The notes beneath the pieces are model-generated. The model was given only the letters and a program-made list of their open reading frames with translations. It made no database searches and had not been told where the DNA came from. A program made the translations under genes and the position numbers. This document shows, piece after piece, positions 1 through 11,562 of a stretch of 64,000 bases of DNA (position 1 is the stretch's first letter; every line of letters begins with the position of its first letter). The stretch spans positions 149,762-213,761 of the forward strand of contig KZ627161.1 of assembly GCA_002917775.1 (NCBI GenBank). The letters run 5' to 3'. The DNA comes from Glaciozyma antarctica PI12. Lineage: Eukaryota; Basidiomycota; Microbotryomycetes; Kriegeriales; Camptobasidiaceae.

Positions 1-3000
1 TGGTTCGTCGCCGTGAGGAGGGCAGAACTGAGGCTCGACGAGTCTACAAAAGTGAGAATCAGCTACCATAACCCTAGGAATGTGACGAGGCTGACGAACC
101 CGAGATGCTCCTTCCAGAGCTGGCGACGGAGAGTGGCAGCAAAGCGAGCGGCCATGTACTTCGTCAAACCAAAAAATCAGCTCGTGCGAAGGAGCGTGTA
201 GAAAAGGACGCACGGGCTCTCCGTTCATGCGCGAAGGAATCATGTCCGTGTCCTCGACGACAAGAGCGATTTCCGAATCGTGATCACCAACCTGTGAACG
301 ATCATTGAGGTTCGCAGAGCCCATGATGACTCGGCGGTCGTCGACGATCATAAGCTACAGCGACGAAGGTCAAGTTAACGAAACTCGAGAGCAGCGAGGG
401 AGGAACCTAGCGAGGAACGTACCTTGGTGTGAATGTAGAGCTCTGTCGACACGGCTACGATCAGCTTCGCTTCACGAACGACGAAGGCAGAATCTACGCA
501 CCCTCAGTCACATACGCCTGCCTCTCGCTCTCCTCCGACCCGTGCCAGGGCTCATCCAGCAGCGACCCAGTCCCCTTGGACGCATGATGCGTAACCGAGT
601 CCGCAACGACCTCGTCCGGTTCCGCCCCCTTCTCAAACCGATGGATGATGTCCCGGGCTTCGTCGAACGTCTTGGGGAGGTCGACAGTGACCGTCTTGGC
701 CTCGCGGTTCTCCTTCATCTTGGGATCGTTCTTCACTTTGCCGAGGTTGGCACTTTCTCCTCCCTCTGCGATGGACGTGTCAGCGAGAGCTCGCGGCGAC
801 GAAGAGGGCGGGACGAACCGATTCCGAGAGCGAAGACGACAGACTTGTTCTTCTCAAGCTCCTCCTCGAGTGCGTCCGAGCCGAGGAAGACGCTGTGCGA
901 ATTAACGTCAGCTTGCGATGCCCCATTCCGAGAGCAAACGACGCACCGAGCGAGCGCAGCCTGAGCGTGGTCAAAGTCGATCCCGCTCTTCTCCTCCATG
1001 CGCTTGAGACGCTCAGGGTCGTAGTTGATGCGATCGTACGAGCGAAGGTTGTAGAACGAGATGTAGTCGTGTGGGTTGAATCCCTCCCTCTCGATGACTT
1101 CCATGATCGAGTTGCCGCCGCGACAGATACTGTTGTAAGTCGCACCCATGATGGCGAGCTGTAAGATGAAGTAATCAGTATCCCGTACTACGAGCTGCCC
1201 CGCCACTTACAGTCCCCGAGCTTCCCTTGAGATCTCCAGCGAATCCAGGAACGGCCGGAATGCTGCGACGACAGCCTTGTCAGTACCTCCGCATGCACCC
1301 CGGCGACCAACACTCACACGATGACGACCTTGAACTTCTTCCCAGCGCGAGCTGCAGTGAGGATACGCTCGGCGATGGCTTTGCCGATGAGGTTCTCGAC
1401 AGGTCCCTTGCCTGCGAAGGAGCAGTCAGCGACGAAATCGAACGTCAACGCTGGGCCAAACGTACCGGCTTTCGTGTTTGTGATGAAGAACTGATTTTCA
1501 ATCATGATGCAGTGCGAAGCTTCCATGATGAGCTGGCAGTAGGCGTTCATGATCGAGTGCTCCTTCAAGATTCCCTGCGCACAACTTCTCAGCCTCTCCC
1601 TCCCCGCTGCCGAAGAAGGTACTCACCGAACTCCAATCCGCCGAGCTCCTGCAGACCTGTACTTAAGTATCAGCGCGAGCGAGGGACGAGTCGAAGACGC
1701 GAAGACGAACCTGAACCCTCATCCCTCCCTTCGGCCCCAATCCTCCAAACGGTGCATGTCCACCTTCCACCTCAGGTACAGCGTGATGCGTGAACTTGTG
1801 ACCGATCTCAGCAAAGTATGCGAGGTGAGGATGCCTAGCGATCGCCTGCGCGGGCTGGTCTTCCTCTGAGATGATGTGCGGGAACGCGAGAGGGAGGAAG
1901 CGGTCGTCGTGGTCGTACTTCTTCGCGCGAATAAAGTTCCAGCCTAAAGGCGTCACGTTAGCTGCAGCTCAACGTGAAGTGTGAAGGGACGCACGCTCGA
2001 TGAAGTGCTGCGCGATGTCCATCACTCTGCGAAGGGGTCAGCGAGATCCTGGCGACGGTGATTGTGATTGAAAGTACGCGGGGCCAGCGAGCATCATGTG
2101 CGTGTCGTGCCACGGCATGCGAGGAGCTGTCGAGGCGGCTCTGCTGGTTCGAGACCCTGCGATGTTGGCGTAAGTGGCGTCGGAGGCGCAGCGAGGACTC
2201 GAGCTCACCAGTGGTCGACGGCTTGGAAGTCGGCGACTCGAGCGTTGTTGTAGTCCTGTCCAGCGAAGAGCCTGCAGTAGCAGTCGTCAGAAACAGCTCG
2301 CGAGCCGAGGTCGGAGTGCGCACGTTCGAGCGAAGTCGGTCGGGTGAACGTCTGCGGCCACGAATCAGAGTCGGTTCGGCGTGATCATTATATTATACGT
2401 ACCAGAGAGAGGGAAAGTGTGCGTGTCCCATCGTCCGAAGCAGCTGCATCCGGACATCAGTTCGGCTCGGCGAAGAGAATCAACCTCGCTCGATACGCAC
2501 AGGTCGAGGCCACCGACCGTCGCAATCGTGTTGTCGACAATAACTACTTTCTCGTGGTGGCTCCAATAGAGAGTGATCTCGCCTCCGAGCTGAGAACGGA
2601 CCAGATCAGCGAATTCTGCCGAGAAAAGGATCCGCGAGACGTACGTGGTCTGGGTGGCGCATAACGGCAATGTTCTCGTGCATGTCCTCGAGATGATGCT
2701 TCGTGTGAGACGACGACATACTCATAGTCCAGAGGAGAGCGAGAGGGGTGAGACTTGTCGTCTTGGTCTCCGCAACGGTGAGATTGGACGCACCTGGGTA
2801 ACCTCCTTGTAGACGATGATCATGATCTTGACACCCTCCTGCGCCTTCTTCAAGAGGATTCGGTCGAGACGGAACTGCGAGAGCCAGGCGTCAGCTATCT
2901 GCCCTCGCCGTCGTTCCTCCCTCGGCTCTGCATCCACCTGCTTCGAACGCCAAAGAATCCACTCACCTCCTCGTGCTTGGTAGGCGGGCGACGCAAGAAG

Positions 3001-3819
3001 AGTTCCGGGCTGAGCCACCAGTCCTGCAAAGGCCCGAGTTAGCGGAGGCGAAGGGAGAACGCAGCTAGCAATGAATGCACCAAGATGAAGATGGTCTCCT
3101 TCGCACTGTCGAGGATCTCCGCGAGCGCGTAGAAGAAATCGTGACCATCGATGTACCTGCGAGGATAGTGGAGAGTGGGAGGAACGTCAGCTTCGTTCCT
3201 GCAAGGCGCGTCGATGAGAGGAGGGGAGAGGAGAGGAGAGGGGCCGGCAACAGCTCCGACGCTCCCTCCTCCGCTGTTCGAGCCACCAAGCTCGTCGCCT
3301 GCCTCGCGCCCTCCACTAGATTCTACCAGCGAGGCATCCCTTCCCCAGGAGGCTGCTCTCTAGCCGTCCCGCACGCAGCACCACCCCTCCACCAGCTCCC
3401 CACCGCTCCACCTCCTCCTCCCTCGACACAGCGAAACAGCTCTCACCACTTGACCTCATTCCCCTCCCTCTCGCTCCCAAAGCTCTCGAACCTGTCCCGA
3501 GCATCAACGCCTCTCTCCTGTCCCACCACGAGCCGACCCACCTGTGCCCTTTCGCAATCTCCGTCCTGATCGCATCAATCTCTTTTTCGTGAGCCTCGTC
3601 GTGCCGGTGGTTCGGGTTGAGCGTGTCTACCGCACCAAGCTCGTCAGCCGGCGCCCGCCCTAGAGCGCAGCGATACGCACAGCGTACGGATTCCTTGAGC
3701 CTCGCGACGTCACCTGGCAGATCCTTGAGCTCCTTCTTGAACTTGGAAACGCGCTCTGAGCCTGGTAGCTCCTTGAGCTCCTTCTTGAGCGATTTAGCAA
3801 AGTTGGTGAAGGCCGACAT
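1..3819 (-). CDS. PLD1: phospholipase D, C-terminus beyond the left edge
   Basis: Phospholipase D hydrolyses phosphatidylcholine to phosphatidic acid and choline at membranes. Both catalytic HxKxxxxD motifs are visible on the minus strand: HHEKVVIVD near 2540-2565, followed by the typical GGLDLC, and HTK/LMIVDD near 345-435, split by an intron between K and L and followed by [10 protein letters not shown]. Exons between them carry the ENQFFIT block (about 1490-1515) and a GWNFIRAKK segment (about 1925-1945). The start is the ATG at 3817-3819, opening a Lys-rich [21 protein letters not shown] see no PX or PH domain in the N-terminal exons, so this looks like the shorter fungal type rather than a full SPO14 architecture. 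There are at least ten short introns. The reading frame is still open at base 1, so the stop lies outside the window. Confidence 0.9.
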
Positions 3820-4110
3820 GGTGGGTGGAGGGAGAAGAGGGTCGAGGCGCTCCGCTCGACGGTCGAGCTCAGGTCGTCTTTCGTCCTGTTTATGAAGCAG
3901 AGCTTCTCCTGCTTTATAATGTCTTTCAGGTCGTATTCTAACAGAGCTACAGCACGGGCAAGGCACATCATTCCACGCCGGCGACGAACCACCCACGAAT
4001 CGGCGCCTTCCTCTGCGATCCCATGCTGGACGCGCTCGAATCGGCGCTCTACCGCTCCAGGATCTCTGCCGACCAGCCCTCGAATTGCATCTACATCTCC
4101 CCAACCCCCT

Positions 4111-7100
4111 CTAAGCCGACGACCCTCCCTTCCTGAGGTTCCCAAAGTCCTCGTGAACATCCAGCAGCACTGCGAACCTCGCTCCATCAGCCCCTCGAAT
4201 CCACGCAAGACGAATCGAAAACGCACCTTTGAGAGCATTGCGCGCGCGTATCCGAGAGAGATCCTCCTGCTGAGGAAGCAGGGAGATCGATCCAGCGGGG
4301 TCGGGGAAGGGGAGAGCCTTTTTGAGGTTCTCGTACGCCACGAGCGTCTGCGCAAAGAAACGGATCAGCACGTTCTCGGAAAGGGTAGGTAGAGGAAAAG
4401 AGACTAACGACTACCGAACTGGGGACTGCTTCGGAGCACACGCGCGAGTCCACCCTTGTACAATGCTCGCGGTCCCTCCTCAGCCACTGCGAAACGACGT
4501 CCTCGTCAGCCGTCGTCTCGCCGATCGAGGAAGGAGAGCGGGGACTCACGAATCTTGCGCAACCCATCCATAACACCCTTGTAGTGCGTCTCTCCCGTCT
4601 TGGCCTCCGTCTGAAGACGCGTCTTGACCACATCCGCAGGCGTCGTACTGCGCGCGTTCAATCGTCAGTCCCTTCTCCTCGAAACGAGAACGATCAAACG
4701 CACAGGAAAGCAGCAGGCATTCCGGCAATCGCGGCCGCAGCGAGCGCTTCGCCAAGACCGAGGACTTTGCCGTCTCTCCCCTCATGGAACACGTCCTTCT
4801 TGAGATGCCAATAACTGCGTTTGCCCAACCCTCTTCAGCTCCTCTCCCCATCGACGAAAGCAGGACTTCGCACCTTGGGAAATAAATAGCCGAGAAAGGA
4901 ACGTCTCGAGCCAAACACGCTGCCGTCCCTCGGTAGAGACCCAGCAGACCGAGCTGCTTGATGATGTCGAGCGCGCTCTTGGGCTTTCCAGCCGTCGCCT
5001 TCGCCGCCTCTCCCTGCATCTGCAACCGAATCTTGACAATCTCGAGCGGGTTCGTGAAGACCTATTTTCGAGCCGCACAAACGTCAGCCCGCGCGAGGAG
5101 AGGACGACGAAAGGAGAGGACGAACGACTTGGCATCCTCCAGCAGCTCCTCCTGCGACGAGCTCCCAAGGAACCGAGATGCGGCCCGTCTCCCTGTTCGT
5201 CGCGTAGCCACGCACGAGGTCGTTGACGGTGAGCTTGATCGCCTTTTCTGGTGCGACTCCCTGCGTGCGAGGCGTCAGGTATGGCCCAGCAAACGAGCGG
5301 GAGAGGACGAACGATGAGCTGCGGGGGAAGACCGCGGTAGAATCCGAGGAAGCCCTCGTTCCTGTAGACCTTCTTGACACAATCTGAGCAAGAGCGTCGT
5401 CAGTCCTTAGCCCTCAGCGCAGCGCCAAACGACGTGGTGATGAGAGCGTGCGTACCTATCGAGTTCTTGTACAGCAGCTCTCCGACGACTTTCGATCTCT
5501 GGTTTTGCATGCGAGTCTATCGTGCGAAAACGATCAGCACCGCTCCACCTCCTCGTCGCACGCCAAACTCACCTTCACAACATCAATCGGGTAAACCGTC
5601 GTTGCTCCCAACGCCCCCGCAATTCCTCCCAGCCCGAAATAATACGACGACTGCACTCGCTCATCAGCCCCTTCTCACCCACAGCCTCGCAACCCTGCTC
5701 ACCTTCCCAAACTCATGCAGAAAGCTCCCCTTCTTCTCCTTCTTCTCCTCCACGACCTTCGGCGGGCCCCACTTGGGATCCAGCAGCTGCCCAAAGTCCC
5801 TCAACCCGAGACGCGTTCGACTCCCCTGCCCGGCGTAGTGGAAGATGATGGCGACCTCCATAGGTGAGAACGTTCCGTACCGCATCGAGCGCGACGCGTG
5901 GTTCGTAAAGTCGAGTTTGGAGATCTTCCCGTCCGAAGATTGTGTGCAGGCTTCGCGGACCATTCGCTCCACCATGTCCATTTCTCGGATGACCTGCGCG
6001 CGCGCGAGTTAGCTGGACTCAGAGGTCGCGAAGGAAGGAAAGGAACGCACGTTGTGGAAGGCGATGCACTCGGGGTAGCTGATCTTGCCGCCGGGGGTGA
6101 GCATGGAGAGGGTCGGGAGGCTCTCGAGCACCGTGTCGGAGAGCTTGTGGCGCGCGAGCTCGTAAATGATCTTCTGGAACGCCTCAGGAGTGATGTAGCC
6201 AGTCTCGGCCTTGTCGAAGAAGCGGAACGCCTGTCGCAGACGCTCGCCCTGGAGGCCCTTCATCAACTGCGTGAATTCGCTAAGGTCGCATGCGTAAGTC
6301 GCGGAGCAGCTGTGGAGCGCGTGGGAGGACGCACTTGTAGCCCAGGACGTGCGAGCCAGAGACTTTGCCGAGGTAGAGCTTGACCCAGTCCGAATCGAAG
6401 TTGAACGGAATCGCGTCGGGCCCAAGGCTCTCGGAGAAGACGCGCTTGAACTCGTCGAAGCTGACCTCTCCGTTACCGTCGAGGTCAAAGTACTTGAAGG
6501 CGATCTAAAAATCGCTTCGCATCAGCTCCCCCGTCCTCGGCACGCCGCTCTGGAATGGGACGTACGTCGAACTCGGCGTCCGGTTGCTTGAGCAAGCCCT
6601 CGAACGCGACGAAATCCTCCCATGAGACCTTGCCCTGCTTCTTCTGGTCGGCGATGCGGAAAAGGATGCCGTACTGTTGGCGGCTGATCTTGTTAAAGTC
6701 GGAGGTGGGAGCGATTGCGGAGACAAAGTCGGCCTCAGTCAAGTACCTGCGCCAGCGACGTGTTAGCTCTCGTTCCTCCTTCCAGCTGCTTCCCCGATCA
6801 CATCAGACAAGGAAACAAGCTCACTTGACACCGCCAATCGAGTCGGGCGTCGCGAACTGGTCGAACGTCTTCTTCCATTTGCTGAGCTCGCTGGGGTTGG
6901 AGAAGGCGACAATGGGACTGGGTGCCACATCTGAAGGACCTTTTAAGGGAACCTCAGCTTCGCAAAGGAGGGGAGAACCTGGCCAAGAGGATCGATGTCA
7001 GCGATCTGTCGAGAAGAGTGCGGGGACCCTGTGAGCTTCGCGGCCAGCTCTGGCAGCTCAGACGTCCGCCTTGCCAGCTGCCCACCTATTGTGCACCTCG

Positions 7101-7376
7101 CCGAGCGCAGTCCCTCCCAGGGTCCTAGCTGTAGGTCCTCACATCGCGCGGACGATGAGCCAAGATTCTCCGGGCGGACGTGAGCCTGCCCCCGCACCTC
7201 CTCCCAGCAGTGCCCGGCTGCAGCCGCCCCTCCTCAGCACTCCAATGCACCGGAGTAAACACCCGAAGCCATCAAGAAAGCTTCCTAGTCCTCGACCCGG
7301 TCGAGCCAGGCTGCCTCCACCCACTCGAGCACGCGACAGAAAAGCGGAGCGAGGAGAGCAGCTCACGGTTCGGCAT
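4111..7376 (-). CDS. AGC1: mitochondrial aspartate/glutamate carrier with EF-hand domain
   Basis: Inner-membrane exchanger of mitochondrial aspartate for cytosolic glutamate in the malate-aspartate shuttle. The N-terminal half has EF-hand-type helices ([20 protein letters not shown] near 6600-6680; [15 protein letters not shown] near 6440-6495). The C-terminal half is a three-repeat SLC25 carrier with the signatures YPIDVVK (about 5590), [13 protein letters not shown] (about 5020-5060) and [13 protein letters not shown] (about 4610-4650). The tail [17 protein letters not shown] is typical of AGC proteins. I place the start at 7374-7376: a 10-nt exon (MPN plus one base) followed by a GTGAGC donor and a 388-nt intron (6979-7366), whose acceptor restores the frame as [17 protein letters not shown]. 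Other introns are 40-65 nt. The start is an inference from frame and splice signals; the rest is secure. Confidence 0.9.
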
Positions 7377-8257
7377 CTTGAAGCCAGCCTGAGACGGATG
7401 AGCTGGAGTATATGGAGAGGTCGAACGAGCTGAGGGCGGGAGAGGGAGTGCGGGGGTCGGCGCGGGCGGATTGGAGGAGGGGAAAGAGGGACAGGGCGGC
7501 CGGACCCGAGTTCTCAGCCAATCTCAGCTGAACCGCTGTTGACTGCTCCCCTCTCACTCGAGTCCCTCTCTCTGGGCACGCTCTGGCTGTGAGCAGCTCA
7601 GGAATCTGCAGGCTCGCGAGGTGGAGTTCTCTCCTGCTCTCGTTACGCTCGCTCGACGCCTCCTCGCCATCCCTAATCGATCTGTCCCGCGGTACCTCGA
7701 ACAAACCCCGTTTAGTTACTGCTCTTGCCACCGAGGAAGCGAGCGTGATGGTGAAGCCAGGGGGAGGTACATCTACGATGGAGGGATCGAGGCGTAGAGG
7801 GAGGGAGAGCCTGAGTCCCGCTTGGATTGCCGACGACGCGGCACTGCCGTGATGAGGACTGCTTCATTCTGCCCAAGTGCAGAGCGGTGGAGTGGGTTGG
7901 CCTGCTAGAGATGCTGTGTGTACGAGCTATCTTCTTTCTCTGCGCTCTTTGCTCCCTCAATCGTTTCTCTGCAACTCTGCGGACCCTCACAACTAGAATC
8001 GCAGAATCTTCACTCCGCTCGGCGTTCGCTGCTCCTCGTTCTGAACTCCGTCAAGGCTCTCTACGTGCACCATAGTGACAACCATGCAGCCCGAGCTGAC
8101 ACACGGGGAGCGAAGGCGACGGCGCGAATCGACCCACTCTCTCCCCCGCTTCGACCGCCTGCTCTCGCCATCGCACTGCTTCTCTCCATCAACGCTACTA
8201 GAAAGGTACGTATAACAGGAGCTATCACGACTAAACAAACACCATATCTTCCTCCTC
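7377..8257. other. intergenic region between AGC1 and the GAF gene
   Basis: This 881-bp stretch separates the AGC1 start from the stop of the GAF-domain gene, both on the minus strand. It should hold the AGC1 promoter and the 3' end of no more than one transcript. I see no conserved protein motif, tRNA or repeat. Open frames here are low-complexity Arg/Ser-rich translations without spliced continuation. Confidence 0.5.
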
Positions 8258-10202
8258 CTATCCCAAACACCCCGTCTGACGAGCGAGATCGACCGCAAAG
8301 CTATTCACAAACCCCAATTCCGGCCTCCCCAACACCCTCTTCCTGTCCTCGCTAAACGCGCCCAACACGAACAACACTTCCTCCTTCCTCCTCCTATCCA
8401 GCCCCACCTTCACCAGCACTCCCGTCGCGTACTCCCCCTCGTCGCCCTCCCACTTCGGATCCGAATACAGGATCGCGCCGCTGTTCCGGACTTGCTGATG
8501 AAGCTCGATGTCGAAGATGGGTGGAGGGTTAGGGAGGTTATGCGCTGAGATGATTCGGAGGGAGGAAGGGGGGGAGATGGCGAGGAGGTAGACGAGGTCG
8601 AGATCGAGGGATTCGGCGAGGAGTTTTGTCGCGAGGTCGAAGAAAGATTCGAGCTGCGGCGGTACTTCGAGCGAGGTGGAGAGGATCCCAGGTACGGCTT
8701 CTCCCGAGCCGCGTTGGCGGAAGATAGGCGGTCGCAAGGTGGCGGTGTAGGAGATGAGGAGTGGATGCCAGGGCGGTTCCGAGATCGTAGGAGATGGTGC
8801 TGAGGGCGTTGAGGATTCGATTAGCAACTCTTTCGCAGGTTCAACGACCGCCGCCTCTGGAGTGACCGGTGGCGTGAGGGGAGGTTCGCTGACGGTCGAT
8901 CCCGCCTTCGCATCGATAAGCTCCGACGTTCCGCGCCACGCCCGACGTTCCTCCTCTAAAGCGTTCTTCAAAACCGTCTGCTGCTCGTTCTTCCAGCGCG
9001 CAATCTCCACGCCTGCTTGACGAGCCAAGTCGCGGAGCTGTGCACGATCCGTGGCAGAGAACTCGGCGCGAGGGACTTGGTCGACGATGCAGAAGACGCC
9101 CTGCTTGACGCGTCAGCTGATTCAGAAGCTCGAATGGATTGAGACTGACTGCGAGGTAGGAATCCGCTGGATCGGCGCCAAAGGGAGGTGGAGCCGAGAT
9201 TGGGAACGCAGCGTAGAAGCCATGAGCGTACGAGGCGTAATTGTTTTCGGTGAACCTGCGAAGATACAGTGATTAAAGTCAGCAGCTCTTCAAAGGAAGG
9301 ACGAAGCCCGGGGAGGAGAGCTCGCTCACCTCCAGTCCGCGGAGATGTCAGGAATCACCAATCCTTCGTCTTGCCCCGTCGTACCCTGCAGCAACGCGTG
9401 GCTGCACATTGACGCTGTGATACCGCACCATGATCAGCGCCTCCTCGCTTCTCCTCTATGGAAAAATGAACCCACTTTCGCGAACCACCCTAGTTCCCGG
9501 CTTGATTCCCAGCCCAGCTTCGCCCAAGAAGACGTACGCATCCTTGTCCATCATCGACAGCCCCGCGAACCCCGCACGAAAGATCCTACACGCATCGGCA
9601 GCGAGTTTCTGAAACACCGCGTTCCCAACAAGGTCGTTGCTGTCGACGGGCGCGATCGGAGGAGCGGGCGTATACTTCGATTCGTCGAGGACGGTCGAGA
9701 CGTCGGAGATGTACTCCTCCTGCTCCACCCCAAGGAGCTCTCGCCTCATCTGGCTGCGCCCGCGAGCGGTGTTGAGGCTGTCGACGGCGCGCTGTCGGCG
9801 TTCCTCGTCGAGCGGCTTAGGAGCACGGAACTGGCCGGCAAAAGTTCGCGAATTCGAGCTCGAGAGAGCGGAAGGAGGAGGTGGAGGATCGTTGAAGTCG
9901 ATCAGGCCCTGCACGAGCTCGTCAGCTCCCACCCCCGTCCTCCCGAAACTGTGACTCACGGTGGCGTACGCCTTCTCCCACTCTGGCCAGGTGCTAGGGA
10001 TCTCGCTCGCTGGACTGGAGGATTTGATTGAGGCGATTTGGTCGTGTGGAGCGGCCGTGGGGCTGTCGGGCGAAGGAAGCGAAGCGGGTTCGTCTGGTGG
10101 CGAATCGAGCAAGTCCGACTTCCTCCTTTTGAACAGGTTGCGGAGCGAGAAGCTGCTGTGACTTGTCAGTAGTGCGGGTCTTGGGCTGTCGAGGGAGCGC
10201 AT
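8258..10202 (-). CDS. GAF-domain protein
   Basis: The product has an N-terminal basic/Ser-rich segment (SFSLRNLFKRRKSDLL), an approximately 200-residue middle that reads as a GAF sensor domain (FQKLAADACRIF, MMDKDAYVFLGEAGLG near 9500-9620; then IPDISADWRFTENNYASY and QGVFCIVDQVPR near 9080-9350), and a C-terminal Pro/Ser-rich region ending in a second compact domain. GAF domains bind small molecules or mediate dimerisation. No histidine-kinase, receiver or cyclase domain follows, so it is a stand-alone GAF protein like those found widely in fungi. The stop is TAG at 8258-8260. I chose the ATG at 10200-10202 (MRSLDSPRP); the frame is open further upstream, so the start is uncertain. At least four short introns interrupt it. 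No function can be given. Confidence 0.7.
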
Positions 10203-10632
10203 TGATGTTGGCGACCGTGTTGGCGAAGAGAAAGGGAGAGCAGACTCGATCGACTCCGCGGAGAGTTCTCCTGCTGAATCTCCTTCGTCGGTTTTTTTCC
10301 CTCCCGATCTGAAAGCAACTTTGCACCAGAAGGAATCGTATTGCAAGAAAGGGGAACCAGCCAGCGTGGTATTCCCACGAAGGCCCGCCACCTCGAGCTT
10401 CCGCCGCCTCCCTCTTCCTGCACCAGAATCCCAGCGACCTCCTTGCGTCCTCATCTTCCACCGAGCTAGGAGAAAAAAGATGAGAAGAACGACGAAAAAG
10501 ACGAGGACGAGGGGGAGGACGAGGAGGAGGACGAGGAGGAGGAGGGAGAGCGGAGCAGTGGAGAGAGCGGGTTGGATGCGGGTGATGGCTACCTCGAGGT
10601 GTGGACGCGCCGAGCTACTTTCCCGGTGTAAT
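10203..10632. other. intergenic region upstream of the GAF gene
   Basis: About 430 bp of probable promoter and 3' flank. On the plus strand 10480-10560 is a purine-rich tract (GA/GGA repeats, for example gacgaggaggaggacgagg), a low-complexity stretch. I see no gene in it. Confidence 0.4.
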
Positions 10633-11242
10633 TTATCTGGCAGCCGTTGCTAGCGAGCCTTCTGTGAGGCCACAGCTTAAACGTCCTCGTATTAACAGCA
10701 AACCAACCCCTCGCTGCAGCGAGACCTCAATCTCTTCCTCCTTAATGCCTCGACAGCTTGTCTCCCTCTTTCCTAATCTCGCTCGCCTGCGCAAATTTTC
10801 AGCTCCTGCTCGATCCAGAAAGCCAGCTGCGAAGCGTACCATCGACATCTTGATCTTCGCCAGCTTCGATTCCTCCTTCGCTTCCGCCTCGAGCTTGCCA
10901 ATCTCTGCCTTTGCGGCTTTTGTCGCCGACCTTGACTTTAGAAGGGCCTACACGTACATCAGCTCTTGCCTCCCCGACTTGGGAACAAGCACGCGCCTCG
11001 TCAGCAGCCTTCTCCGCTGCGATGGCGACCTTGAGCTTCCCCTGCGCGGCGGAGAGTTGGTCGTGCCTGTACTTCCAGTCAGCTAATCCATCACCGCATG
11101 TCGGGCGAACGAACCACCTTGAGAACAGGTGCGTTCCGCTGCTCGAACTGCCGCTGTGCGTCTTGCGCGCGAGGAAGGGCTGGTGCGGGTTGGTGGTGTC
11201 GACTGCGGGAGAAGTGGTGGACTTGCGGCGGAAGATGGACAT
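10633..11242 (-). CDS. hypothetical small coiled-coil protein
   Basis: The ATG at 11240-11242 opens MSIFRRKSTTSPAVDTTN. Downstream exons encode Ala/Lys/Glu-rich helical sequence: HDQLSAAQGKLKVAIAAEKA near 11010-11070 and KAAKAEIGKLEAEAKEESKL near 10850-10920, strongly suggestive of a coiled coil. I do not recognise a family. The exons do not join in one clean frame: around 11165 and again near 10926 a one-base shift is needed to connect the best coiled-coil readings, so either I have the splicing wrong or the consensus carries single-base errors. The stop at 10633 belongs to one of two possible last-exon frames (the other stops at 10799). Treat coordinates as approximate. Confidence 0.35.
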
Positions 11243-11562
11243 CGAGCTAGCGAGAGATTTGGAGAAGGAGAGGAGCGACGGGAGCAGCACGCGGCCTGGA
11301 CTTCAGGAGAGTCGGGTCCTCTCCTCCTCTTCGCCGCGACATCATCCACCAGTCCCGCACAGCTGGCGCCAATCTGGAGAGGGAGACAGGGAGAGGTGAG
11401 TACACGCAGGCGAAGAAGCGACAAGAATCGGAAGTAAGGAAGAGGAGAGAGAGAGAGAGTGCGAAAGCAGAGGCGAGGCTGACCCAGGTGCGTCCTCCTT
11501 CGCTCGCTACCGAGATTCCGTTTTCTAGTAATTCCCTCAATCTATGTCCCATCTACACCCTT

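Noticed and set aside
305-964. 219-codon plus-strand open frame
   Set aside because: Lies opposite phospholipase D exons that carry the second HKD motif; no domain seen.
9345-10031. 228-codon plus-strand open frame
   Set aside because: Shadow of the minus-strand GAF-domain gene, whose exons have splice signals and conserved blocks.
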